From: Bryobacterales bacterium | GTDB lineage: Bacteria; Acidobacteriota; Terriglobia; Bryobacterales; Bryobacteraceae | Direction: 5' to 3' | Length of the DNA stretch: 45,178 nucleotides | NCBI GenBank assembly: GCA_016789755.1 | Contig: JAEUQG010000470.1 | Coordinates: 1 to 45,178 of the forward strand | Shown here: piece by piece, positions 33,342-41,707 of the stretch | Numbering within the stretch: the stretch's first letter is position 1 | Layout: each line of letters begins with the position of its first letter | Program-made: the position numbers and the translations under genes | The notes under the pieces: generated by a model | What the model saw: only the letters and a program-made list of their open reading frames with translations | Told to the model about the DNA's origin: nothing | Database searches by the model: none

Positions 33342-33450
33342 CGAACCGATGCTATCACGGGTCCGTATTGAACCAATTTTGAGGGCGCGCTCGCGTACTC
33401 AGGTGACCCCGCTGTCGAGGGGACTGAGACGAGGGTAGAGGAGGAAGACG

Positions 33451-34227
33451 ATGAAACGAATCGCAGTATTCGTGTATGGAGTGGTGTGTTACGGGATCTT
33501 TTTAGCCACGTTCCTGTATGCCTTCGGGTTTGTAGGAAATGTACTGGCGCCCAAGTCGATGGACTCCGGGCCGGCCGGTCCGCTGGGCGAGGCGCTTTGG
33601 GTGGATGCACTGTTGTTAGCCGGTTTCGCCGTGCAGCATAGCGTGATGGCCCGCGGGTGGTTCAAGCGCGCCTGGACGCAACTGATCCCGGAAGCCGCGG
33701 AACGCAGTACTTACGTCCTGTTGTCGAGTGCGATGTTGATCCTGCTGTTCTGGCAATGGCGGCCCGTGGGCGGAACGATATGGAAGATCGAGAGTCCGGC
33801 GATGCAGGGTTTGTTCCACGCCTTATGCGCATCCGGGTGGGTGCTGGTGCTGATCAGCACGTTTCTCATCAACCATTTCGATCTTTTCGGACTACGGCAG
33901 GTTTGGCTCTACCTGCGCAACGAGTCCTATACGCCATTGCGATTCAAGACTCCGGGGATGTATCGAGTGGTGCGGCACCCGCTGTACTTGGGCTGGCTGT
34001 TCGCCTTCTGGATGACTCCGGTCATGACCGGGGCGCATCTGCTGTTTGCCGTGCTGACGACGGGATATATCCTGGTGGCGATCCAATTCGAGGAACGGGA
34101 TCTGCTGCGGGCGCACGGACGGCGGTACGAGGCGTACAGGAAGTCTGTACCGATGATTCTGCCGGCGCCTTTCGGTGGACGGGACAAGGGACGGGATCTG
34201 GAGGCCGGCAGCGCCTACGGGGATTAG
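33451..34227 (+). CDS. mddA: Methanethiol S-methyltransferase-like membrane protein (MddA family)
   Basis: 258 residues with about five hydrophobic segments. The C-terminal isoprenylcysteine-methyltransferase-like core has FKTPGMYRVVRHPLYLGW, NHFDLFGLRQVW and an EERDL element followed by the YEAYR helix. Together with ARGWFKRAWTQLIPEAAERS this is the pattern I recall for MddA, which methylates methanethiol to dimethyl sulfide with SAM. The more general NnrU/ICMT family is the alternative. The start ATG is fixed by GAGGAGG upstream. It converges with the DUF1080-like gene, with a four-base overlap of stops. Monocistronic. Confidence 0.78.
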   Translation: MKRIAVFVYGVVCYGIFLATFLYAFGFVGNVLAPKSMDSGPAGPLGEALWVDALLLAGFAVQHSVMARGWFKRAWTQLIPEAAERSTYVLLSSAMLILLFWQWRPVGGTIWKIESPAMQGLFHALCASGWVLVLISTFLINHFDLFGLRQVWLYLRNESYTPLRFKTPGMYRVVRHPLYLGWLFAFWMTPVMTGAHLLFAVLTTGYILVAIQFEERDLLRAHGRRYEAYRKSVPMILPAPFGGRDKGRDLEAGSAYGD

Positions 34228-34961
34228 CGAGCCGTGACTTTCAGGTTGGCGTAGTGCGCGATGGTGGAACCTTCAATCCACAGCGCCACTGCGCCTTTTC
34301 CGGCGGCGCCTGATTTCACATCGTTGACGATCAGGACAGGCTGCGCATGGTGATTGACGAAGAGCTTCGCCTTATCGCCGTTTACTTCGATTTTGACGTG
34401 CACCCACTCCGCCGGTCCGATGTCCACATAAGACTCGTACTTTGAAGGAGTCTCCTGCCGCAGCTTGAACCAGGGAAAATCCGGGTGCTGGATATACTGC
34501 GCGGTGTGGTTGCGGCGCTCCTGATCGTCGGAGCGGCCGTTGGTGGGGCGCAGATAGAAGCAATCGTAGGTCTTCCGGTCCGGCTGTACGCGAAAGGCGA
34601 TGCCGGCAAAGCCGCGAGCTCCACCGGCGGCGCCGGGGCCGGGTTCGCCGGCGAGATCAACTTCAATGGTCCCGCTACTGAATTCCACGCCGTCGAGCAG
34701 CCCAAGATGGTCCTGGCGGTTGGCGTCCGCCGCGGGTCCGCCGCCGCCCTTCTTCAGGCCTCCTTTGGTGGCCGGGGCGGGACGTTCGGCGGCAGGAGGC
34801 GCGGTCACCCGGATCGCCTTCTTACCCTGAAACGTCACCGGGGCAACGATGGCGTTGTGCAGCGTCAGACCATCGGCGCTGTGCAGCGGGAGCGACTTGG
34901 ACTGCGGATAAGCCGCCGGAAGTGCGGCAAAGACCAGGGCAACGGAAAGAATGCGGCGCAT
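34224..34961 (-). CDS. Secreted concanavalin-like (DUF1080-type) domain protein
   Basis: About 245 residues. Signal peptide (MRRILSVALVFAALPAAYPQ), a Pro/Gly-rich low-complexity stretch, then a lectin-like beta sandwich (GLLDGVEFSSGTIEVDLAGE, FAGIAFRVQPDRKTYDCFYL, EWVHVKIEVNGDKAKLFVN, KGAVALWIEGSTIAHYANLK) as in DUF1080/3-keto-glycoside hydrolase-like proteins. It probably binds or cleaves glycans outside the cytoplasm; no catalytic pair can be named. The start is taken at ATG 34961 because GGTGATC, complementary to the 16S end, precedes it; an ATG at 34973 is possible. Divergent from the DinB gene across about 30 bases. Confidence 0.8.
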   Translation of the reverse strand: MRRILSVALVFAALPAAYPQSKSLPLHSADGLTLHNAIVAPVTFQGKKAIRVTAPPAAERPAPATKGGLKKGGGGPAADANRQDHLGLLDGVEFSSGTIEVDLAGEPGPGAAGGARGFAGIAFRVQPDRKTYDCFYLRPTNGRSDDQERRNHTAQYIQHPDFPWFKLRQETPSKYESYVDIGPAEWVHVKIEVNGDKAKLFVNHHAQPVLIVNDVKSGAAGKGAVALWIEGSTIAHYANLKVTAR

Positions 34962-34990
34962 GGGGATCACCATATGCGAGAGTGTACCTT

Positions 34991-35467
34991 ATGAGCCTGG
35001 CAATCGAAATGGCGGCGCTGTTTCGCCGCGACATCGCGAGACTGGTGCAGGAGGTACGGGCATTCCCCAGCGATGCTGCTTTGTGGGAGATTCGTCCCGG
35101 CGTAACGAACTCCGCCGGCAACCTTGCTTTGCATCTGGAAGGCAACTTGCGGGACTTCATCGGCCGGCAGTTAGGCGGTGTGGACTACACCCGCCAACGC
35201 GAACTGGAATTCTCCGCCAGGGATGTGCCGCGCGAAACGCTCGCCATGCGGCTGGAAGAAGTGCAAGAACTAGTCTACGGCACCGTTGCCGGGCTCGCCG
35301 GCGCGCACATGGACGAGATCTATCCCATCAACGTGCTGGGCGTCGAACTGACCACGCGGCAGTTTCTTGCCCATCTCTATGGGCACTTGTCGTTCCATTT
35401 GGGCCAGATGGATTACCTGCGCCGCGTGCTCACCGGCGAAGGAGCGCTGAAATTCGTGCGTTTGTAG
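34991..35467 (+). CDS. DinB-family metal-binding protein (DUF1572-like)
   Basis: 158 residues, a four-helix bundle by composition. Putative metal-binding His lie in LALHLEGNLRDFI (H48) and in the C-terminal helix AHLYGHLSFHLGQMDYLRR. DinB/YfiT-like proteins of this sort often act as thiol-dependent transferases or as damage-inducible enzymes of unknown role. The frame is open from 34922, but the ATG at 34991 (MSLAIEMAALFRRD) has GAGAG about ten bases upstream and starts like the family. It stands alone on the plus strand, 60 bases before the glycosyltransferase operon. Confidence 0.82.
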   Translation: MSLAIEMAALFRRDIARLVQEVRAFPSDAALWEIRPGVTNSAGNLALHLEGNLRDFIGRQLGGVDYTRQRELEFSARDVPRETLAMRLEEVQELVYGTVAGLAGAHMDEIYPINVLGVELTTRQFLAHLYGHLSFHLGQMDYLRRVLTGEGALKFVRL

Positions 35468-35527
35468 GAACTCCCGTTATAATGTAACGTTTGAGACGAT
35501 CCGCGACCCCCGCACAAGGCCTGACCC

Positions 35528-37522
35528 GTGGCCAATAAATTCATTCTCATCGATCAATCGATTTCGAGCATCGCCGGCCATCACTACGAGTACGCCATGC
35601 ATGTGCTCGAAGCAGCGCAACGGGCCGGGTTCGAGCCTTACCTCGCCGCCAACCGCCGTTTTCCGCCTGAGCAGCACCCACCCCAGTGGCGTACATTGCC
35701 TCTCTACGAAGCAGGATTCTGGGATTCGGAAGGCGTGGCGGAATCGAGCATCGTGAAGTGGCTGCAGCGGCGCTACCGCGCTCTGCGCTTCCGCTACCGC
35801 CTTAGCTATCACTTCTCCTTGTTTGGATTGCTGTGGGCGGTGCGCCATCGCTTCACGGAGTTTTTGCTTCAGCAACCGCTCGACCGCACGCACCTTGCCT
35901 CGCTGGTGACACTGTTGCCTGCTGCGGTGCTGTTGAAACTGGCGCGCCTTGTGCTGTTGCTGCTTCTGCTGCCGGTGATGGTTCTGATTTTTTTATGGCG
36001 ATCCACCGGCCGGCTAATGCTTGCCGGCGGGTTTCCGCAGTTGTACTTGAAAGAACTGTACTGGGAGGTTGCCGACACGCTCCGCCTGCCGCGCGAACTG
36101 ATGGCGCGGCGTATTGGCTACATGAAGTGGTGGAAGCAATACCGCTCCTTGCGCAGCTTTCAAAAGGACACCGAACAGATGCTCGACAGACTGCGGCCGG
36201 GCGCGGGAGACATCGTCTTCATTCCCACACTGTCCGCCATCGACATGATGGGCCTGGCGGAAGCGTTGAAGAGCCGGCCTGCGGGACCGAGTTGGCACCT
36301 GCTGTTCCGGCGCGACATCTATCCAGGGCGGGAGGCCGGCTACGATCAGCATGAATGGCGCGTGCAGGGCCTGCGGCAATCGATGGCCGTCTCCCGCGAG
36401 AAGATGCAGGCTCATGACGTGCGCTTCTATACCGACACGGACGAACTCACCCAGCAGTACAACAGGCTGGGGGTGGGGGAATTCCGCACTGTGCCGATTC
36501 CACACACGCATGCCGCCGTGCCGAAGCCGGCCGCATTGCCTCTGCGGGTGATCTACGTGGGCGATGCGCGACGGGAAAAAGGCTATCACTTCATCCCCCG
36601 CTTGATGGAAGACCTGTGGACCGATTACATCGCCACCGGTAAACTGACTTTTCATCTGCAGTCGAACTTCAACATCCCCAACGGCGAACCCGAAGCGGTC
36701 ATTGCGCGCCGGCAACTGGAGTATTTTGCCGCGAAGAAGCCGGGGGCGGTGGAGCTTTTCACCAAACCGCTGACCAGCGCGCAATATAAGGATTTCGTGC
36801 TCTCCGGTGATTTGAATCTGCTCTTCTACGACGCTAATAACTATTACGCGCGTTCGAGCGGCATTCTGGTGGAATCCTTAAGCGCGGGCATGCCGGTGAT
36901 TGTTCCCGCCGGAAGTTGGCTGGCGCGGCAGTTTCAGCCCGCCTGGAATGCCTATCACGCCACGGTTCTGGAGCAGGCCGCTTCGCACACAAGCCTGGGC
37001 ATGGAAGAGCTCTCGTGGACCTTGGACGGCGCCGGCGTTGACCCGGTGGATGGAGAGCTCAGCGGAGTCGATCGCGCCAAGCCCACGGCGCTGCTCGCCG
37101 TGCCGACGGGCGCGACGCATCTCTTGCTCGACATGGAGGTCCCGGCCAAAGAAGCTGTGATCTATGTTGAGCAATCCGATGCCGCTGGCTATCGCATCGG
37201 CCGGCGCATGCGCCGTGTGCTGGAGCCGGGCAAGAAAGGCAAGGCTACGGATCTGGTTGCCATCCACGACCGGGCGCGCAAGATCACGCTGGCTTTAGGC
37301 GGAGGCACAGTACGCGGCCTGGGGGTGCATCTTCTCTCCTGTGAAGGCTCGCTGCCGCTCGGCGCCGTAGGCGTGGTGTATCACGATACGGCGGAGATCG
37401 CTCCGCTGGTACGCGACCTGGTGGAACACCACGAGCACTACCTGAAAACCGCGCGGGCGTTTGCGCGGAACTGGCAGAGCTATCACAATTCGGACCGTCT
37501 GGTCGGGGAGATTGCCGGATGA
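35528..37522 (+). CDS. GT4-type glycosyltransferase with hydrophobic segment and inserted beta domain
   Basis: 664 residues. The N-terminal GT-B half starts FILIDQSISSIAGHHYEYAM. A hydrophobic stretch (about 125-160: RLVLLLLLLPVMVLIFLW) suggests membrane attachment. The donor half shows RVIYVGDARREKGYHFIPRL and SSGILVESLSAGMPVIVPAG (the E-x7-E region). Between about 490 and 615 lies a beta-rich insert (TALLAVPTGATHLLLDMEVP) that looks like a carbohydrate-binding module, before the final helices (LVRDLVEHHEHYLKTARAFA). The start is GTG 35528 with AAGG about nine bases upstream. First gene of a three-gene operon: the next starts inside its stop (37519-37522, ATGA). Confidence 0.85.
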   Translation: MANKFILIDQSISSIAGHHYEYAMHVLEAAQRAGFEPYLAANRRFPPEQHPPQWRTLPLYEAGFWDSEGVAESSIVKWLQRRYRALRFRYRLSYHFSLFGLLWAVRHRFTEFLLQQPLDRTHLASLVTLLPAAVLLKLARLVLLLLLLPVMVLIFLWRSTGRLMLAGGFPQLYLKELYWEVADTLRLPRELMARRIGYMKWWKQYRSLRSFQKDTEQMLDRLRPGAGDIVFIPTLSAIDMMGLAEALKSRPAGPSWHLLFRRDIYPGREAGYDQHEWRVQGLRQSMAVSREKMQAHDVRFYTDTDELTQQYNRLGVGEFRTVPIPHTHAAVPKPAALPLRVIYVGDARREKGYHFIPRLMEDLWTDYIATGKLTFHLQSNFNIPNGEPEAVIARRQLEYFAAKKPGAVELFTKPLTSAQYKDFVLSGDLNLLFYDANNYYARSSGILVESLSAGMPVIVPAGSWLARQFQPAWNAYHATVLEQAASHTSLGMEELSWTLDGAGVDPVDGELSGVDRAKPTALLAVPTGATHLLLDMEVPAKEAVIYVEQSDAAGYRIGRRMRRVLEPGKKGKATDLVAIHDRARKITLALGGGTVRGLGVHLLSCEGSLPLGAVGVVYHDTAEIAPLVRDLVEHHEHYLKTARAFARNWQSYHNSDRLVGEIAG

Positions 37523-38607
37523 AGATCGTCGTTGTTTCCGACGTCACGATCGGCTACGGCAGTCCGCAAGTGCCGCTGCTGGCTGCCTCGCTGCGCGAGC
37601 ATTACGGCGCTAATTCCACTGTCGAAATGATTGAGCCGGCCCAGCCGGAATTGGCGCCGCGCCACAGCCAGTTTCCCTCGTTCGCCTTTCATCGCGTTGC
37701 CACGGCCGACCATCCGCATTCCCCGGTGGGACGCACTGAGTACGTATGGCGCGCGGCGAAGATCGTCAACCGCCTGAAGCCCGATGTCCTGGTCCTCAGT
37801 TGCACCTATTGCCTGCCGGTGTTGTTCCGTTTGAGCCGGCGCCCCGGCAAGGTCATCTACTATTCCATCGAATCCATTCCGTTTTATGGGGAGTTCGACG
37901 TGGAGATGAACCAGCGGGCCGCGCCGCTGCTCGATGCCGTGATCTTTCCCGAGGAAAACCGGGCCGTTCTGGAAACAGGCCGCTGTGGATTCACCGGGGT
38001 TCCCAAATTGGTGCTCTACAACGTCAGCAACCGGAAAGCCGAAACCCGTGCTCCGCGCGATGCCGGACAGCGCAACGGCCGTATTCTCTATTCCGGCACG
38101 ATGAGCATGGCGCAGACGTTCCTCAACTACTACCTGGCCGACGATGTGCGCAAGCTGCCCATCGACATGTACGGGCCGATCAAGGGTCCGGCATCGGACA
38201 AACAGCGATTTCTCAATGCCAACCCCGGCGCGCTGCGCTATCACGGCTATGTCGACGCCGTGAGTCTGGCGGCCGTGCGGCCGGCCTATGCCTATAGCAT
38301 CGTGGCCTGGAATCCGGATGTGGAGAATCAGCTCTACGCCGCTCCCAACAAGTTCTTTGAGTCCATTGCCGACGGCGTGCCGCCGGTCGCCGCGCCGCAT
38401 CCCCAGTGCCGCCTGATGATCGAGCGCTACGGCTGCGGCATGCTGCTCGAAAACTGGGACTACGATGTGTTCCTCGACGCCCTCCAGAGCGCCGTCCATC
38501 TCTTCGGCGGCCCCGAATGGGAGCGGATGGTGGAGGGCTGCCGGGAAGCTGTCGCACAGGAGTTGACCTGGGACGCACAGATGGAGAAAGTGAAACCGTA
38601 TTTATGA
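37519..38607 (+). CDS. Glycosyltransferase, GT4-like
   Basis: 362 residues. N-terminal MKIVVVSDVTIGYGSPQVPL, a middle segment LKPDVLVLSCTYCLPVLFRL, then RILYSGTMSMAQTF and a C-terminal donor region PNKFFESIADGVPPVAAPHP (the position of the conserved GT-B Glu motif). The overall fold fits a GT-B enzyme acting on surface glycan; the exact family and sugar are not clear. The ATG overlaps the preceding gene's stop by four bases, and its own stop overlaps the next gene's ATG (38604-38607), so the three genes are translationally coupled. No membrane segments. Confidence 0.82.
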   Translation: MKIVVVSDVTIGYGSPQVPLLAASLREHYGANSTVEMIEPAQPELAPRHSQFPSFAFHRVATADHPHSPVGRTEYVWRAAKIVNRLKPDVLVLSCTYCLPVLFRLSRRPGKVIYYSIESIPFYGEFDVEMNQRAAPLLDAVIFPEENRAVLETGRCGFTGVPKLVLYNVSNRKAETRAPRDAGQRNGRILYSGTMSMAQTFLNYYLADDVRKLPIDMYGPIKGPASDKQRFLNANPGALRYHGYVDAVSLAAVRPAYAYSIVAWNPDVENQLYAAPNKFFESIADGVPPVAAPHPQCRLMIERYGCGMLLENWDYDVFLDALQSAVHLFGGPEWERMVEGCREAVAQELTWDAQMEKVKPYL

Positions 38608-39551
38608 AGAAAATTGCCGTAACGGGATCGCGCGGGTTTCTGGGCCGTCACGTGGTGCCGGTGCTCGAAGCGCGCTATGGCGCCGGGCAGGTAGTGGCCT
38701 TATCGCGCGCCGATTACGACCTGATGGACCCGGCGGCCGTGCGCCGTATGTTTGCCGAAGTGAAGCCGGACGCAGTTGTACACCTGGCGGCTTATGTCGG
38801 CGGCATCGGGGCCAACCGGGAGTTTCCCGCGTCGTTCTACTTTCGCAACACTATCCTCACGGCGCTGATGTTTGAAGCCGCCGCTGAGCACGGCGTGGAA
38901 AAGCTGCTCTATCCGATGGGTGGATGCAGCTATCCGGCCAAGGCGGTATCGCCGATCGGCGAAGACCAGTTGTGGCAGGGTTATCCGCAGAAGGAGAGCG
39001 CCGCTTATTCCACGGCAAAAATGATGGGCCTGGTGGCATCGGATGCCTACCGGCAGGAGCGCGGCCTGCGCAGCGTGGTCATCATCCCCGGAAATATGTA
39101 CGGCGAGTACGACAACTTCCGCGAGAAGGAGTCCCATGTCGTGCCCGCGCTGGTGCGCCGCTATTACGAGGCTAAGCTGGCCGGAAAGGCTTCGGTGATG
39201 GCTTGGGGCACGGGCAGAGCGACGCGCGATTTCGTTTATGCCGGAGATGTGGCGGCGCTGTTTCCCTTTTTCCTCGAAGAATACGATTCCACCGCACCGG
39301 TGAACATCAGTTCCGGCTCTACCACCTCGATCCGTGAGCTGACCGAAACCATTCGCGAGTTGACGGGGTTTGCCGGTGAGATCGCCTGGGACGCCTCGAA
39401 ACCCGACGGGCAATTGGAGAAGATCTTCGACGTCACGCGCATGAAGGCGCTGGGGCTGTCGTGCCCCACCTCGCTGCGCGATGGATTGAAGAAGACCATC
39501 GGCTGGTTGGCCACTAATTATTCCAGCGCGGGGGATGGATTGCGGCTGTAG
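38604..39551 (+). CDS. GDP-L-fucose synthase-like NAD(P)-dependent epimerase/reductase
   Basis: 315 residues. Rossmann motif TGSRGFLGRH near residue 8, HLAAYVGGIGANREFP as in GDP-fucose synthases (Fcl/WcaG), and the YxxxK catalytic pair in ESAAYSTAKMMGLVAS. The loop that carries the catalytic Ser in Fcl (SSCIYP) reads MGGCSYP here, so the Ser is shifted and the exact reaction may differ. It probably makes a deoxy-sugar nucleotide for the glycan built by the two preceding glycosyltransferases. The true start is ATG 38604 (MKKIAVTGSRGF); the frame is open further upstream but only as overlap of the previous gene. Last gene of the operon. Confidence 0.87.
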   Translation: MKKIAVTGSRGFLGRHVVPVLEARYGAGQVVALSRADYDLMDPAAVRRMFAEVKPDAVVHLAAYVGGIGANREFPASFYFRNTILTALMFEAAAEHGVEKLLYPMGGCSYPAKAVSPIGEDQLWQGYPQKESAAYSTAKMMGLVASDAYRQERGLRSVVIIPGNMYGEYDNFREKESHVVPALVRRYYEAKLAGKASVMAWGTGRATRDFVYAGDVAALFPFFLEEYDSTAPVNISSGSTTSIRELTETIRELTGFAGEIAWDASKPDGQLEKIFDVTRMKALGLSCPTSLRDGLKKTIGWLATNYSSAGDGLRL

Positions 39552-39556
39552 GATCT

Positions 39557-40441
39557 TCAGTTCCCGAGCGCGGTGAGCAGCGTCGTCACCGCCAGGATCC
39601 GTTGCCCGTACGCCGAAGGGTGCACATCGCACACCGTGGCGCTTAAGCGCGTCAGCAGACCAGCTTTGCAGGGATCGCCCTGGAAGGGGAGCGAAGCCAA
39701 CTGAAACGCCTTGAATCCGTCGGCGGTCTTGGCTCCGAACTGGGCGCCGACCTGCTCCATCGCGGTGTTCAACGCGGCAACAGCAAGCGTGCTCTGTACA
39801 TCGGCGGCGGGCGTGAAGTATTTCAGCAGCACGAGTTTCCCGCTGTAACGGCCTTGAATGCGAATGGCCGCCAGAATCCGTCCGAGATTGATGGCGTAGG
39901 CCGGCAACACCTCAGTGGCCAGCCTCGTTTGCAGGCAGGCCGCGGGATTGGCTTCCGCCGCGCAGCGCAACTGCAGCAGCAACAGATCGTTTCCGCCGAT
40001 GCTCAGCGTCACCAGTTTCGTGTTGCGGTTGGACAGCAGTTGGGAAACGGCAAACTGCATCTGAGAACCCGTATAAGCTGCCCGCAGCCCGATGGTGGTT
40101 TTGAACGGCGGCAACTCGGCCGGTGTCTGGCCGGGTTGCAGGTGCGGATGATTGCAGCCGTTGTCTGGCGCGGCAATATCGAGGAAACTGCCGCTGGTCT
40201 CGCCGGGACAGGAAGCGTTCGTCAGATTGCGAATGCGCAAGGAGAGATCCCTCATGATTTCCGGATATCCCACAAACTGATTGGGAGTGGGCAATGGCCG
40301 GCCCGGCACGAGGAGGGTTACATTCATCCCGAAGGGAATCGAGTCTCCCAGAGCGAGGTATGGGTCAAGCGATGCTTGTGGCAAGGCCGGGGCGGCGCAC
40401 AAGCTGAGTGCGAGGATGCACGAGTTCCAGATGGATCGCAT
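39557..40441 (-). CDS. Secreted SGNH/GDSL hydrolase
   Basis: 294 residues. Signal peptide (MRSIWNSCILALSLCAAPALPQ), GDSL block I as ALGDSIPFG (catalytic S34), block III IGGNDLLLL (oxyanion-hole Asn) and block V DVHPSAYG (Asp and His of the triad). The family contains esterases, lipases and carbohydrate deacetylases; the substrate is not known. Four to five Cys suggest disulfides, consistent with export. The start has GGAGGA about ten bases upstream. It faces the glycosyltransferase operon tail to tail with a five-base gap, so it could share a terminator region, though none is visible. Confidence 0.88.
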   Translation of the reverse strand: MRSIWNSCILALSLCAAPALPQASLDPYLALGDSIPFGMNVTLLVPGRPLPTPNQFVGYPEIMRDLSLRIRNLTNASCPGETSGSFLDIAAPDNGCNHPHLQPGQTPAELPPFKTTIGLRAAYTGSQMQFAVSQLLSNRNTKLVTLSIGGNDLLLLQLRCAAEANPAACLQTRLATEVLPAYAINLGRILAAIRIQGRYSGKLVLLKYFTPAADVQSTLAVAALNTAMEQVGAQFGAKTADGFKAFQLASLPFQGDPCKAGLLTRLSATVCDVHPSAYGQRILAVTTLLTALGN

Positions 40442-40486
40442 TTTGGCAGGTTCCTCCGAAGGAAGTACAGAGGAGTCTACCAGACT

Positions 40487-41506
40487 TCAGCGCCAGTTGC
40501 GGCCCTCGCTACGCGCCTGGTCCAACTCCTGTGAGGAGTAATTCTTGATATTCGGAACCGATAGTTTCATTCCCGCCGAAATCAAATTGGGATTGGAGCC
40601 CACGACTGGGCGGTTCACCTTGTAGAGAATCGGCCACAATAGAACATCCCCCCACATGCGGCCGCTAATGAGAGAAAGGCTGTCGCCGGACACGACGGTA
40701 TAGAATGGGGCGCCTCCGTTGCCTCCAGGTACGCCGGCCGCGGGCCGCCCTCCGGCCTGCTGGCCGGCCTGTTGCTTGGGGTCGGCCGGCACGATATCCA
40801 CCGGTGCGCCGCCCTCTTCCAGTGCGTCGCGGGCCGCCCACAATGTCGGCAGCATCCAGATCATCACTTCGCGCGACCCGCATACATCCTGTTTCATTGG
40901 AACCAGCGTCGGATTAGGCTCGCCATCCTCCCAGATGAATTCGTTGGCGGGCCGCTCCACGCCTTCCACTTCGCGAAAATACACCTGCCAGGGAATGCCG
41001 CCCACTCCGCTATGGGTGGCGCAGAAGCTCCGCTCACGGTACACGGTGCTGTTGCTGCGCAGAAAACGGCCGCAGTTGCCCCAGAAGGGGCGCGAACGCG
41101 TGTAGGATCCGCGCAGAGCGTGATAGACATACTTCACGTTGGACGGGATGAAGTGCGTGTCGAGCAGCGTCTGCATGTTGACGGCGTCGAACAGAAACAG
41201 GTAATCGACACCGATTCCCTGGTCTTTGAGCAGAGAGCAGGCCCGGATGGCGGCGCATCCGCCGCGGCTATGCCCCGCCAGAATAATACCATTCGCCCCG
41301 CTGCGGTTCGACGACACCCACTCGGCCAGCATCTCAGCCCGCTTGGGTGTCGACCAACCCGCTGTCCAGGGACCGCGGATGTACTCCTTCGGGCCCGAAG
41401 TCCAGGCTTTCCAAACGCGGTGACAAAAGCTGTTGTCGTAGATCCTTCCGTAAGACTTGTCGTCTGCGATTCCCGTTCCGTCTACACATCCATACAGTAC
41501 AGACAT
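40487..41506 (-). CDS. Alpha/beta hydrolase (lipase-like) with C-terminal LysM domain
   Basis: 339 residues. The hydrolase part (1-250) has the start MSVLYGCVDGTGIADDKSYG and a nucleophile elbow AGHSRGG (S80), recalling DUF2235/Tle-type phospholipase-like enzymes. A Gln/Gly/Pro-rich linker (about 255-283) leads to a LysM domain (about 284-330: FYTVVSGDSLSLISG, then the LWPILYKVNRP segment and the NPNLISAGMKLSVP end). LysM binds peptidoglycan or acts as a structural adaptor. No signal peptide is seen, so export would need a specialised route or the enzyme stays inside. The start at 41506 is fixed by GGAGGA five bases upstream; longer readings lack one. Confidence 0.75.
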   Translation of the reverse strand: MSVLYGCVDGTGIADDKSYGRIYDNSFCHRVWKAWTSGPKEYIRGPWTAGWSTPKRAEMLAEWVSSNRSGANGIILAGHSRGGCAAIRACSLLKDQGIGVDYLFLFDAVNMQTLLDTHFIPSNVKYVYHALRGSYTRSRPFWGNCGRFLRSNSTVYRERSFCATHSGVGGIPWQVYFREVEGVERPANEFIWEDGEPNPTLVPMKQDVCGSREVMIWMLPTLWAARDALEEGGAPVDIVPADPKQQAGQQAGGRPAAGVPGGNGGAPFYTVVSGDSLSLISGRMWGDVLLWPILYKVNRPVVGSNPNLISAGMKLSVPNIKNYSSQELDQARSEGRNWR

Positions 41507-41707
41507 GGTTTCCTCCGTTGGCGCTCTATGATTGGCGGGGTGACCCCATCCGGCGCCTTCACAAGAAGGAACGGATGAGAGCCTCCTACGGAAGAAACTC
41601 GAATTCACCGGCGGTGGAAGTTCGTGGACTGATTGTTTGCGCCGGGTCTACCTGCGGCACACGAGTTCCTGAACATGCTGGGGGGCCGCCCCGGCCTGTG
41701 CGGGCTT

